Assembly: GCA_900316965.1 (NCBI GenBank)
Contig: ONEY01000006.1
Location: 1-64,000 of the forward strand
Direction of reading: 5' to 3'
From: an uncultured Bacteroidales bacterium
Lineage (GTDB): Bacteria; Bacteroidota; Bacteroidia; Bacteroidales; P3
DNA length: 64,000 nt
Below, piece after piece: positions 24,617 to 34,600 of this stretch. How positions within the stretch are numbered: the first letter of the stretch is position 1; each line of letters begins with the position of its first letter. Under the pieces are notes generated by a model, which saw nothing but the letters and a program-made list of their open reading frames with translations, searched no databases and was not told the origin of the DNA. Made by a program: the position numbers and the translations under genes.

Positions 24617-26875
24617 TTACTCTACGTCATTACCGACCTCTTCATTATTTTTCATCTCTGAATTGATGACATAACCCGACCTGTCGACAGCATTTTCGAG
24701 AGCACCTATCTTTAGTTGTCTCTCTGTTACACCCTGTTCAGAGAAAAACCTTCTGACAAAATCGTTGCGATGATTGGCCAAAATCTCAAGACTCGACTGA
24801 GCCGCTTCACGAGGATAGAGTTTGTCAGCAAGTCGCTGGACATCCTTGTCGCTCGGCTTGCGGGATGAGATTCCTTTGCGATGTAGGAATGCAACAAATC
24901 CGGTATCTTTAACTGATATTTGGCTAACTTCATCATAAAGAAAACCTTGAGGCAGAATCGCCGACTTAGCTTTTTCAGGATGCTTTGTCATGTAGTATTC
25001 TTCCTTGAGAAGATATAGACTTTCCTGCTTGTACGACTGTGCCATATTGATTTGTGGCACCAGTGTTATGACGATATTTGTATCGTATTGAAGCACATCC
25101 ACAATCTTGTTAAGGACACTATATTGTTCAGAAGTCAAGGGTACATTTAGGGGATTATATGCTATGAAGTCGAGCTCTCCTGTTTGACCCAATGCCTTGG
25201 CGACGGCTCGGAATGGCGAAGTGGCCACCTTGACAATAAGGTTACCCAAAGTCTTCCATACAATTTTCATGTATGAGAACTCGGGAGAGTCAATGTTGCC
25301 TTTGACGGGAACATCAAGTTCTACCTTGCCATCCTTGTCCTTCAATACGTATAGGGCTGCCTTAAGGGGTATGTTGACTTCAGCGTCGACATCCTTACGT
25401 TTTTCGCCGACCTCAGGATTGAAGAGGTCAACTTTGTTGATACCTTCTAGCTGACTGTAAATAATTTTGTTGTCGCTAGTGAACGAAAATGTACCATCGG
25501 TAAATGGCGAACCCAGGTAGGCGACAGAGTACGGAGAAAGGTCTTTCAGCTGCAGATTTCTGATGTTCAACACCAAACTTTGATTTTGTTTCCAATTATC
25601 AATGTTGCCATGCCAACGCACCATCATAGTTCCACCATGAGGCAGCATAGCAAGAATTCGGGCATTGTTGTCTCCACTGGTAGAGATATTTTCGGCGGCA
25701 ATGTTAATTTTCTTTACAGGAAATGAGAATTTGTCAGGCAGAGTATTGTCGTTGTACGTAAACTCGGCATCGTTGACAGCGAAATGGCCCACATTAAGTT
25801 TGAATGGCTTTGTTTCAACGGGTTTATTGTTTTCAGTAACCTCTACCTTTTCAGGCTCAGCATTGCTCTCCGACGACGAAGATGTTGAGAAAAGGCGAGA
25901 GAAGGTGTTGCCGTCGCTATAAAGATCAAAATGAGACGACAGGCCATCAAGAATTACCGACTTTATATCATATAGATTGTCGTCAATGCTAATTTTATTG
26001 AGCACCACGGCAAGTTTGTTAAAGGATGCTACCGACTCATTCTTTTTGTCGCGGATGTCCACACCTTTTATAGCAAGTTTGCCGGTGATGACCATCTTCA
26101 TTATGTCGCCAAGATTGCCGTTAACATCTATATCCGCGTCGAGAAGTCCATCCATTTTACCCACATTCATGATATCTGCAAGATAGGCTTTTGCATTAGA
26201 AATGGCGAACTTTTCAAGTTGGAGGTTGACTTTAAAATCATTATTCTCCATGTTCATTGACGCTTCAGTTCGCAACACACCTCCATCAGCAAGCTGCAGT
26301 GCCAATCCTGCGTCAGTATTCTCTGCACCATCAAAGTACACACCAGGTATTTTGACATTCAAATTCTTCAAATCCCATTCACTTCCCAAGCCTGCGTCGG
26401 CATAATAGACCTCGCCATCACTAAGTCTGATATTGTAGAAACCCAGTTTCCAAGCGCTCGAAGTAGTGTCTGTGTCGGGTTCTTCCTCGTCGGAGGCAAA
26501 ATGGTCTATTATCGAACTGAAATTGAAACGGTCTTTATTCTGAATCACCCTGACATGAGGTCCGGCCAAAGTTATATGACGAACATATAGCTCACTTCGA
26601 AGAAGCTTACGCAACTTGACCGAGACGTCGAGGGTGTCAAACGAAAAGAAAGAGGTAGTATCGTCATCTTCGTATACTGTCATGTCATAGATACGCACCC
26701 TACCTGCCAACAGATTGGCACGAAGTTTTTCCACATGAATTTCGCGTCCTATTAGTTCTTTGCCATGTTTATTGACATAACCTTTGGCTATAGGAGACAC
26801 TAAAAATAGCGCCAACACGAGAAGAGCAAGAAGCGAAGCAACTATTATAAGTGTGATTTTCAACCACTTTTTCAT
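24617..26875 (-). CDS. DUF748 / AsmA-like envelope protein
   Basis: 752 residues. One N-terminal membrane helix (LIIVASLLALLVLALFLVSP) anchors a long, mostly beta periplasmic protein. AsmA/DUF748-type features include LRANLLAGRVRIYDMTVYED, the repeated NLNVKIPG and FDLYSDGNTF patterns, and the FSYMKIVWKTLGNLIVKVATSPF block near residue 540. Such proteins belong to the AsmA-like group, several members of which move phospholipids between inner and outer membrane; that role here is inferred. A promoter -7 box lies just upstream at 26907-26900. Confidence 0.88.
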   Translation of the reverse strand: MKKWLKITLIIVASLLALLVLALFLVSPIAKGYVNKHGKELIGREIHVEKLRANLLAGRVRIYDMTVYEDDDTTSFFSFDTLDVSVKLRKLLRSELYVRHITLAGPHVRVIQNKDRFNFSSIIDHFASDEEEPDTDTTSSAWKLGFYNIRLSDGEVYYADAGLGSEWDLKNLNVKIPGVYFDGAENTDAGLALQLADGGVLRTEASMNMENNDFKVNLQLEKFAISNAKAYLADIMNVGKMDGLLDADIDVNGNLGDIMKMVITGKLAIKGVDIRDKKNESVASFNKLAVVLNKISIDDNLYDIKSVILDGLSSHFDLYSDGNTFSRLFSTSSSSESNAEPEKVEVTENNKPVETKPFKLNVGHFAVNDAEFTYNDNTLPDKFSFPVKKINIAAENISTSGDNNARILAMLPHGGTMMVRWHGNIDNWKQNQSLVLNIRNLQLKDLSPYSVAYLGSPFTDGTFSFTSDNKIIYSQLEGINKVDLFNPEVGEKRKDVDAEVNIPLKAALYVLKDKDGKVELDVPVKGNIDSPEFSYMKIVWKTLGNLIVKVATSPFRAVAKALGQTGELDFIAYNPLNVPLTSEQYSVLNKIVDVLQYDTNIVITLVPQINMAQSYKQESLYLLKEEYYMTKHPEKAKSAILPQGFLYDEVSQISVKDTGFVAFLHRKGISSRKPSDKDVQRLADKLYPREAAQSSLEILANHRNDFVRRFFSEQGVTERQLKIGALENAVDRSGYVINSEMKNNEEVGNDVE

Positions 26876-26899
26876 CTTTTCATTATTTTATTTAAAGAG

Positions 26900-26907
26900 C
26901 AAAAATA
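26900..26907 (-). promoter_or_regulatory. -7 promoter box for the DUF748 gene
   Basis: TATTTTTG then C on the minus strand, 25 nt before the ATG, fits TAnnTTTG. The downstream TerB/DnaJ, U32 and radA genes could share this transcript. Confidence 0.55.
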
Positions 26908-27142
26908 ATAAAAAAAACAGAATCCTATGGAAAGGTGATGTGAGATGATTTCGTTTTTTGTTCTAACCATATCAATCAACTCTCTGACTTAAACAGACTT
27001 TGACTGCCAAAAAAGGTATAAACAGCAAGAATACCACAGAAATCATACTCGTATCTATATTTTCCATAAACATCTGAAATCACTACGCCTGCAATTGTTT
27101 TATCGGAACGACTGTTTGTAATCAAAATAGTAACGTTATTAC

Positions 27143-27178
27143 TTTGCATTAAAAGTATCGATGTTTTTCGTAAATTTG
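27143..27178 (+). promoter_or_regulatory. Promoter candidate for ispD
   Basis: TAAATTTG at 27171-27178 fits the -7 consensus. A TTTG at 27143-27146 lies 24 nt upstream, slightly longer than the usual 19-21 nt spacing. The ATG used is at 27222. Confidence 0.5.
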
Positions 27179-27221
27179 CATTTGATTTTTACATTTGAAA
27201 CAATACAACATACATATTGAT

Positions 27222-27923
27222 ATGCAAACAATTGCCGTCATTCTTGCAGGTGGTACAGGAAGCAGGATGAATGCTGAAATACCAAAACAGTTTTTAACAC
27301 TCGACGATGGTAGAACCATATTAGAGCATTCCGTATATGCCTTTGAAAGAAATGATATAATCGACGAAATATGCATTGTTTCTCATCCCGATTGGATTGA
27401 GAAAACCAAAGAGATTGCAAACCAAAATGGCTGGCAAAAAGTGAAGCATATCGTCGCCGGAGGCAGTGAGAGATACCTCTCAACATTGGCAGCCATAGAA
27501 TGCTATATCGAAGATGCTGACGAACATTTTAACATAATTCTTCACGACGCAGCTCGCCCATTTGTGTCGCAAAAAACAATAATTGAAACAGTAGAAGCAT
27601 GCAAACAGTATGGAGCAGCGGCAGCAGGCATACCTTCGACCGACACCATTTGGCAAGTCAACGTGTTCAACTCCACAATAATGCGCATTCCTGAACGCAG
27701 CCAAATGTGGCAGGCTCAAACTCCGCAAGCGTTCCGGTTTGACATACTGAGAGATGCCTACCAAAGAGCGCTCCAAGACCCTCAACTAGCGGCCACCGAC
27801 GATTGTGGGGTTGTTGCCCATTACATGCCTGAAATAAAAATACACATTGTTAAAGGATCACCCGACAACATAAAAATCACTTATAAAAACGACACCAAGA
27901 AACAAATCAATCCTGAGCAATGA
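27222..27923 (+). CDS. ispD: 2-C-methyl-D-erythritol 4-phosphate cytidylyltransferase
   Basis: 233 residues. Transfers CMP from CTP to methylerythritol phosphate, the third step of the non-mevalonate isoprenoid pathway. The nucleotide-binding N-terminus AVILAGGTGSRM and PKQFL, the central HDAARPFVS and the late TDDCGVV motif are those of IspD. The related CDP-ribitol enzymes share the fold, so a small doubt remains, but no teichoic-acid-like genes are near. Upstream in-frame codons from 27195 add residues not found in the family, so the ATG at 27222 is chosen. Its stop overlaps the next gene by 4 nt (ATGA). Confidence 0.93.
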   Translation: MQTIAVILAGGTGSRMNAEIPKQFLTLDDGRTILEHSVYAFERNDIIDEICIVSHPDWIEKTKEIANQNGWQKVKHIVAGGSERYLSTLAAIECYIEDADEHFNIILHDAARPFVSQKTIIETVEACKQYGAAAAGIPSTDTIWQVNVFNSTIMRIPERSQMWQAQTPQAFRFDILRDAYQRALQDPQLAATDDCGVVAHYMPEIKIHIVKGSPDNIKITYKNDTKKQINPEQ

Positions 27924-29041
27924 AAGCAAAAGTTTTATTCGACCATCTTGACGCCACTTTTCTTCCTGAATACCAAGAAACTTACGACAATGCGGGATTC
28001 CTTATCGGCGATGGTAACACTGAGATTAATGGTGTCCTAGTCGCTCTTGATGTAACCGATGCCGTAGTCGACGAGGCAATCGCAAAAGGTTTCAATGTCA
28101 TCGTTAGCCACCATCCCATTATTTTTGGCGGAATAAAGAGGATAACAACATCGAACCCAACAGGGCAACTAATAACAAAACTCATAAAAAACAACATAGC
28201 GGTATATGCCGCCCATACCAACCTCGACAATCTACAGTGTGGCGTCAACGGCATACTTGCCGAAAAGATAGGTCTGTGCCAATGTCAAATATTGCGTCCA
28301 ATGGATGGCGTTCTGCGTAAATTGGTGACATACGTACCCATCTCGTACGCCGACAATGTAAGGTCGACTCTGTTCGCCGCTGGTGCCGGACACATTGCTT
28401 CCAATAGCCAATCGAGTTACGACTGCTGCAGCTTCAACAGCGATGGTGAAGGGACTTTTCGAGCAGGCAATGGAAGCAATCCTTTCTGTGGCGAGATAGG
28501 GCACCTGCATCACGAAAAAGAGACACGAATAGAGGTGATATACGAAAAACGCATAGAGCGCCAACTATTGCAACAACTTCGAGAAGCACACCCCTATGAA
28601 GAACCCGCAATCGACTGTTTTGCTCTCACCAACCCAATGCCTACCGTTGGATCGGGTATGATAGGTTTTTTACAACAAGCCATGACACTTGTCGATTTTT
28701 ATGAAATGGTCAAAAAGAAACTGAATCTACCATTCATACGCACCTCTAAAGAATCATCGTCCAACACATTACGTTCTGTAAAAAAAATCGCAATTTGCGG
28801 CGGTGCCGGGGGATTCCTATTGAACGATGCCAAAGCCAAACATGCCGACATCTTTTTGACTTCCGACCTAAAATACCATGATTTCCAAGCAGCGGCAAAC
28901 GACATTATTCTCGCCGACATAGGACATTTTGAAAGCGAACAATTTGCAAAAGAAATAATATATCGCACAATATCAGAAAAATTTTGTAACTTTGTCTGCC
29001 AAATTTCAAGCCATGGCAACAGCTATATCAGTTATATGTAA
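27920..29041 (+). CDS. Nif3-like dinuclear metal centre protein (YqfO type)
   Basis: 373 residues. Conserved metal-binding stretches are visible: HHPIIF near residue 60, AAHTNLD near 95, and the C-terminal LTSDLKYHDF and DIGHFESE. The middle region (about 125-230), with GCC-like YVPISYADNVRSTLFAAG and HPYEEPAIDCF, is the PII-like insert found in long forms such as YqfO. The cellular role is not settled; some members were reported as GTP cyclohydrolase-like. It overlaps ispD by 4 nt and is followed by a zinc-ribbon coiled-coil gene, a pairing that recurs in many bacteria. Confidence 0.93.
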   Translation: MKAKVLFDHLDATFLPEYQETYDNAGFLIGDGNTEINGVLVALDVTDAVVDEAIAKGFNVIVSHHPIIFGGIKRITTSNPTGQLITKLIKNNIAVYAAHTNLDNLQCGVNGILAEKIGLCQCQILRPMDGVLRKLVTYVPISYADNVRSTLFAAGAGHIASNSQSSYDCCSFNSDGEGTFRAGNGSNPFCGEIGHLHHEKETRIEVIYEKRIERQLLQQLREAHPYEEPAIDCFALTNPMPTVGSGMIGFLQQAMTLVDFYEMVKKKLNLPFIRTSKESSSNTLRSVKKIAICGGAGGFLLNDAKAKHADIFLTSDLKYHDFQAAANDIILADIGHFESEQFAKEIIYRTISEKFCNFVCQISSHGNSYISYM

Positions 29042-29113
29042 TTAATAAATAAAGAGATATAACACCAATGCTGTTGCAATACCATCTGTAAAAAAAACAA
29101 AAATAATCATACA

Positions 29114-29953
29114 ATGGCAAAAAAAGTCACAACCAAAAAAGAAACCTCACAAGAGTCCGCTGCCATAAACCAGCAGAATGAAAACATCGCCCGTCAACTT
29201 GATGTCGACATCGCCGTCGAAAAAAGACTCGTAGCACTCTACACCCTTCAAACCGTAGATTCCGAGATTGACAAAATCAAAATCATTCGTGGCGAACTGC
29301 CTCAAGCCATCCAAGACCTCGAAGACGAAATTGCCGGTCTCGAAACCCGTATTCAGAACTTCAACAACGACATCGCTGAAACAAACCAGAGAATTGCCAA
29401 CGAGAAGAACGAGATTGCTGAGCATGGCGAGATGATCAAAAAATACCAAAAGCAGCAGGATAACGTGCGCAACAACCGTGAATTCGAAGCCATCAACAAA
29501 GAGATAGAATACAAAGACCTTCAGATTCAACTCTGCGAGCGTCATCTCAAAGAAGCCAATGCCCACATCAAAGAGGTTCAACAGCACATTTCCGCCGCTG
29601 AGCTTTTGCTTGAGAACCGTCACAAAGACCTTCAAATCAAAAAAGACGAGCTCGAGGACATCACCAAAGAGACCGAAAAAGACGAGCAACGCCTACGCGC
29701 CAAATCGGAAGAACAAGAACAATTTATTGAGCCTCGCTATCTGACAGCCTACAAACGCATACGCAAAGCTGCCCGCAACGGTCTTGCCGTCGTTACCATC
29801 GACCGTGACGCCTGTGGCGGATGCTTCAGCAAAATACCACCACAACGCCAAACCGAAATCAAGATGCACAAAAAGGTTATCGTATGCGAACACTGCGGTC
29901 GTATACTTGTCGATGACGACATCGCTGAACGCGCAAAAGCCACTTTAGCATAA
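29114..29953 (+). CDS. Coiled-coil protein with C4-type zinc ribbon
   Basis: 279 residues. After a short low-complexity start, residues about 35-215 form a long alpha-helical coiled coil rich in Glu, Lys and Gln, with ENRHKDLQIKKDELEDI as an example. The C-terminus holds a zinc ribbon: CGGCFSKIPPQ, then VCEHCGRIL (two CxxC pairs). The family is broadly conserved next to nif3-like genes; its function is poorly known and nucleic-acid or ribosome contact is only suspected. It lies 72 nt after the nif3-like gene and 68 nt before hutH. Confidence 0.9.
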   Translation: MAKKVTTKKETSQESAAINQQNENIARQLDVDIAVEKRLVALYTLQTVDSEIDKIKIIRGELPQAIQDLEDEIAGLETRIQNFNNDIAETNQRIANEKNEIAEHGEMIKKYQKQQDNVRNNREFEAINKEIEYKDLQIQLCERHLKEANAHIKEVQQHISAAELLLENRHKDLQIKKDELEDITKETEKDEQRLRAKSEEQEQFIEPRYLTAYKRIRKAARNGLAVVTIDRDACGGCFSKIPPQRQTEIKMHKKVIVCEHCGRILVDDDIAERAKATLA

Positions 29954-30021
29954 AAATTTGTCAATCTGACATACAAGGGAAAAAGCATCACCTCGCTATA
30001 CAAATAAAACTTAATAATCAC

Positions 30022-31524
30022 ATGATATTTAACCTCAACCCCGACGAAAAACTGACTCTTGCCAGAGTCAAACAAATAATAGATGGTCACATGACCCTCC
30101 AACTCAGCGACGAGGCTAAACGCCGCATCGAGAAATGCCGCAACTACCTCAACCAGAAGATGGAAACCCAGAAAGAGCCCATCTATGGCGTAACAACAGG
30201 TTTCGGCAGCCTCTGCAACATCAGCATCAGCAAAGAACAACTTAGCCAACTCCAAAAGAATCTCGTCATGAGCCACGCCTGCGGTGTCGGCGACGAAGTG
30301 CCCCAAGATGTTGTGCGTCTCATGCTCCTCCTCAAAGCACAAAATTTCTGTTTTGGTTACAGCGGAGCCCAGCTTCAAACAGTTCAACGCCTTATCGACT
30401 GCTTCAACGACGACATACTGCCAGTAGTTTACCAGCAAGGTAGCCTAGGCGCCAGCGGTGACCTCTGCCCCCTTGCCAATCTCATGCTCCCCGCCATACT
30501 TGGAATGGGCGAAGTGTATTGGAAAGGCCGTCGCTGCGAAGCCAGCGAAGTGTATGCCGCAAAAGGTTGGCAGCCAATAGTCTTGCAGAGCAAAGAAGGC
30601 TTAGCCCTCCTCAACGGAACACAGTTCATGAGCAGCTATGCAGTGTGGAGTCTTCTCAAAGCACAGCGTCTCAGCCAACAAGCCGACATGATCCTTAGTC
30701 TTAGCCTCGACGCTTTCGATGGCCGCATAGAGCCATTCTACGAAAGTCTCCATATGGTGCGTCCACACAAAGGTCAGCTCCAAACCGCTGAGGCCGTACG
30801 TCGCTATACTGATGGCAGCGACATCATTCGCCGCCACAAAGAACACGTCCAAGACCCATACAGCTTCCGCTGCGCTCCTCAAGTTCACGGTGCCGCTAAA
30901 GATACTATTGCATATGTCACTAGCGTCGTAGAGACAGAGATCAACTCCACAACTGACAACCCCATTGTACTGCCCGACGAAGATATGGTTATTAGTGGCG
31001 GACATTTCCACGGTGAACCCCTTGCCATGGTGCTCGACTTCCTTGCAATAGCAGTTGCCGAACTTGGAGCCATCAGCGAACGCCGTACCTATCAGCTTAT
31101 CGATGCCAAACGTGGCCTTCCCAGTTTCCTCGTTGCTAAACCGGGTCTCAACAGCGGTTTCATGATTCCTCAATATACCGCTGCAGCCATCGTAAGCCAA
31201 ACCAAGCAGCTCTGCACTCCATGCAGCGTTGACAGCATACCCAGCAGTCAAAACCAGGAAGACCTCGTCAGCATGGGCGGCAACGCAGCAACAAAATGCT
31301 ACCGCGTAATGGAGAATGTCGAGCGCGTCCTAGCCATCGAACTTTTCAATGCAGCTCAAGCTCTCGAGTTTCGTCATCAAGAAGGTCTCAAAAGTAGTCC
31401 TTTCATCGAAAAACTATTCGCAGATTTCCGCAAATGCGTCAACTTTGTCGACATCGACGAAATCATGTACAAACACATTCACAACAGCGTCCACTTCCTG
31501 CAGGAAATGACAATAAGCGAATAA
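30022..31524 (+). CDS. hutH: Histidine ammonia-lyase
   Basis: 500 residues. Removes ammonia from histidine to give urocanate, using an MIO prosthetic group made from Ala-Ser-Gly (ASG at 144-146 in GSLGASGDLCPLA). Tyr55 in YGVTTGFG is the conserved catalytic tyrosine. The Ser-His pair in MSHACGVG (84-85) is that of histidine-specific enzymes, unlike tyrosine or phenylalanine lyases. Length and motifs are complete. No urocanase, imidazolonepropionase or glutamate formiminotransferase gene is near, so the rest of the hut pathway must lie elsewhere or be missing. An intrinsic terminator follows. Confidence 0.95.
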   Translation: MIFNLNPDEKLTLARVKQIIDGHMTLQLSDEAKRRIEKCRNYLNQKMETQKEPIYGVTTGFGSLCNISISKEQLSQLQKNLVMSHACGVGDEVPQDVVRLMLLLKAQNFCFGYSGAQLQTVQRLIDCFNDDILPVVYQQGSLGASGDLCPLANLMLPAILGMGEVYWKGRRCEASEVYAAKGWQPIVLQSKEGLALLNGTQFMSSYAVWSLLKAQRLSQQADMILSLSLDAFDGRIEPFYESLHMVRPHKGQLQTAEAVRRYTDGSDIIRRHKEHVQDPYSFRCAPQVHGAAKDTIAYVTSVVETEINSTTDNPIVLPDEDMVISGGHFHGEPLAMVLDFLAIAVAELGAISERRTYQLIDAKRGLPSFLVAKPGLNSGFMIPQYTAAAIVSQTKQLCTPCSVDSIPSSQNQEDLVSMGGNAATKCYRVMENVERVLAIELFNAAQALEFRHQEGLKSSPFIEKLFADFRKCVNFVDIDEIMYKHIHNSVHFLQEMTISE

Positions 31525-31547
31525 TCCATTTTTCGAATCCATAAAAC

Positions 31548-31587
31548 AAAAGACGACCAACCTTTTTTTGGTCGTCTTTTTATTTTT
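31548..31587. terminator. Bidirectional intrinsic terminator between hutH and the T9SS protein
   Basis: Stem AAAAGACGACCAA with its complement TTGGTCGTCTTTT, small loop, then a T run; A run on the other side. It serves hutH on the plus strand and could also stop the minus-strand gene that ends at 31625. Confidence 0.85.
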
Positions 31588-31624
31588 CTCAAATCAAACA
31601 GATTTATACTATTATATGTGTGTT

Positions 31625-34600
31625 TCATCTCACAACCTCGATGACACCTCTATGCTCAACAAAACGACCCGAGTTGTGAAGAGCCTTGAAAAGGAAGAAA
31701 TAGGTGCCGTCAGGAGTTTCAGTATCGACTGGATTCCATGTATTATAGTTATGGTGCATATTCTCAGCTTCGAAAATCTTACGTCCCCACCTATCGAAAA
31801 TCCAGTATGAGACATATGCGAAATCGTACGAATCGGAAAGTCCCACTATACCCCAAAAATCATTCACTCCGTCGCCATTGGGAGTGACAACATTGGGAAA
31901 ACGAAGCGCAACAACATGCAAGACAAGAGTGTACGTGCTGTCACAACCATTTCGGTCAATAAAAACATGCTGATACACACCCGACTGATTCTCGTCGAAA
32001 TCCATATGTTGATACCTGTCGCCCAGCATAATTTCCGACTCTATAGTATCGGAGAATATCTCATTTCGTTTGAATTCAAGTGCAAACAAGCTGTCACAGC
32101 CGTCCACTGTGTAGTACGAAACAGTATAAAAACCCGTTGTATCAACCGAGAAAAGGTTATCATGGTACGATTCGTCGCATGTGACCGCCACAGCAGTGTC
32201 GTAATAAGAAGGATTCACTGTAAGAACTATCGTCATAAGCGAGTCACACCCATATTGGCTATACATCCGATTGGTATAAATGCCTGATTCCGTCACAACA
32301 GAGAAAGAGAAGCCAAGTGTGTCGCAATATCCCTGACAGATTGAAAGAGACAAAGTGTCGTCATAATGAGGTTGTACGGAGACATGATGATCAATATGAT
32401 ATGAGCAACCATGATATACAGCAGTAAGAGACACTGTAGTGTCAGAAAGCACAGTGATAGTGGTCGAAGATTCTGAGCTACTGTCGTTCCATAACAAGAG
32501 ATAATCTTGAGATGGGAAAAGATCAGCCAGAAAGGTCACCTGATCTCCATAGCAACATAAATCGGGAGCCACAATTGCATGTCGATGGTAACTATCAAAA
32601 ATAATATCTTCATGTATACTGTCGACACATGCCGACTCGCTAAGATTGCAGAATAGAGTAACGCTGCACAGACGATTGGTATCGATTGTCAACGAAAGGC
32701 TGTCACCATGCATGACAACGCCATCAATAATCCACCACACACTATCTATATACTGCCTTACATATTTACTGAAATTGGTATCAATATCGACATAACTATC
32801 GTTATAAAGGATTAACTTTTGGCCGCAAGTATCTATGCGATAATGCATATCCGCTTTAGGATATGGCAGCGCCGCATAAGCTGTGACGGTAAAGCCACAG
32901 TCTCCCCTACCTAAGAATGTAGCTTTGCAGCGGTACAGAGCAGTGTCGGCAGGGACAACAATTTCGTTTTCGGTGGAAAAAACTGTGGTATCGTCGCCTT
33001 TTGTCCATTGATATTCAAATCCCACTGGAGCGCGAAGACGGACAGAATCATTATTATCACATAAGTTGACCAGTGCGATGCGACGGCTATCGCAGTCGAT
33101 AGTGAAATAGGCATAGCCGAAATGACCTCCATCGGCACAATCTTTGGTAGTGAAACGTATCTTAATATTCTGATTATGATAGGGTGAAATGTCCAATCCT
33201 ATTGTTGTCCAATCTTTCCAAATTACATTGCTGCCAGTAACAGTGTTCCACCCCAAATCGCCGGCGGCATAGAAGTCGGCATGAAAGCAATTGCTGTCAA
33301 GAAGATTGCCATTCATGTCAAGTATTTCAAGAGTAAAATGGGGCTGATTATCGCTGTTGTGATTAGGATTCTGAAGCACTACGGCATATTTAACGACAAG
33401 CATATCCTTGTCGAGTGTGTCAACAAGATAGTCAAAAGTAACGGTCTCTCCTTCCGCGCCGACATTGTCGTTACCCAATCGGAATGATATATCCCCGCCT
33501 GGCGGGACGCAATGCAAAGTATTGAGAGTGTTAGGGTCACGAAGCGTAGCATCGACAATTGGCACATGACGCTCGTCACCAGAAGTGGCGTATTGCATAG
33601 GGTTATGATATGTTCCACTTGTCATATGGATAGTAGACATATCACTAAAATCGATGTAATTAATACAGCCCTCAACATCTGTTCTAAAATAATTGCGTGA
33701 AATTCTGCAACCAGTAGTAGTGCCACCGCACAACAGATAGATACTAAACTCATAAATGGTATGTGGTGACAGATTGGTAACCATATATGTGGTCACACCA
33801 TGTGGCAGGGTGTCCAATACCTCTTCATGAGGATACTGAATGCCATGGTTTATTATTGTCAAGACATAAAGATCAGTCTCATTGCCGGTATCGTGCCATT
33901 GAAGTGATATACTATTGCTGGTTCTGCCCGTCATCTGTATTGCACCCACCGTTCTTTGACACCCCCCTTGTGGAATGTCAACCCAGTTGCTGCTGCATGT
34001 TTCGTTTTCACAATTGCCGTTTACTATTGCCACATCGCCGTTACATAGGCTGTAATCGTACGGCACCGTAATCTCCATAATATGGCCAGCAACAATAGTG
34101 TCGATACCAATACCAGCTATTATGATGCGCCAAAAATCCGCTACTGTGTCGGTCTCCCATACTATCCGGATGCTGTCAGACAATGCCACGTAAGAGACAG
34201 ACAGCGGTCTAATACAAGGACAGACATATGGTTCGCTTGGTGGTATTATCGTGCCATTATTATTATTGTAGCACCCTGACGCACCTTGCGATAGCAGACG
34301 GTATAGAACATTCCAACCATCTGGAACACTATCCAGATAAAAATAGGGAGTGCTAAGGTAAACAGTGTTATAATTTGTCGATGTGTCAAAGAATGTGTTA
34401 GGATTGGTGCCATTGGTGTCAAAGGCATAATCCAGTACCCAAACCGCATTGGTATCCGATTCATGCCATGTAATCTCCACTGTTGAACTATCAGAATAGT
34501 CGGTATGAATGTTTCCAGGGTCATATTGTACATATTCACAAAGTATAACTTTAAAACCATCCGTCGGGAAATCATCGTCTGCCGTAAATGATATTGTAAC

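Larger units (their letters stand above)
26876..27221. other. Divergent promoter region
   Basis: 346 bases between the DUF748 gene and ispD. -7 boxes were found on both sides (26907-26900 minus, 27171-27178 plus). No reading frame or RNA structure stands out between them. Confidence 0.5.

Noticed and set aside
29147..29689. 180-residue minus-strand frame opposite the zinc-ribbon protein
   Set aside because: Its Val/Leu/Phe-rich sequence is the antisense image of a Glu/Lys coiled coil.
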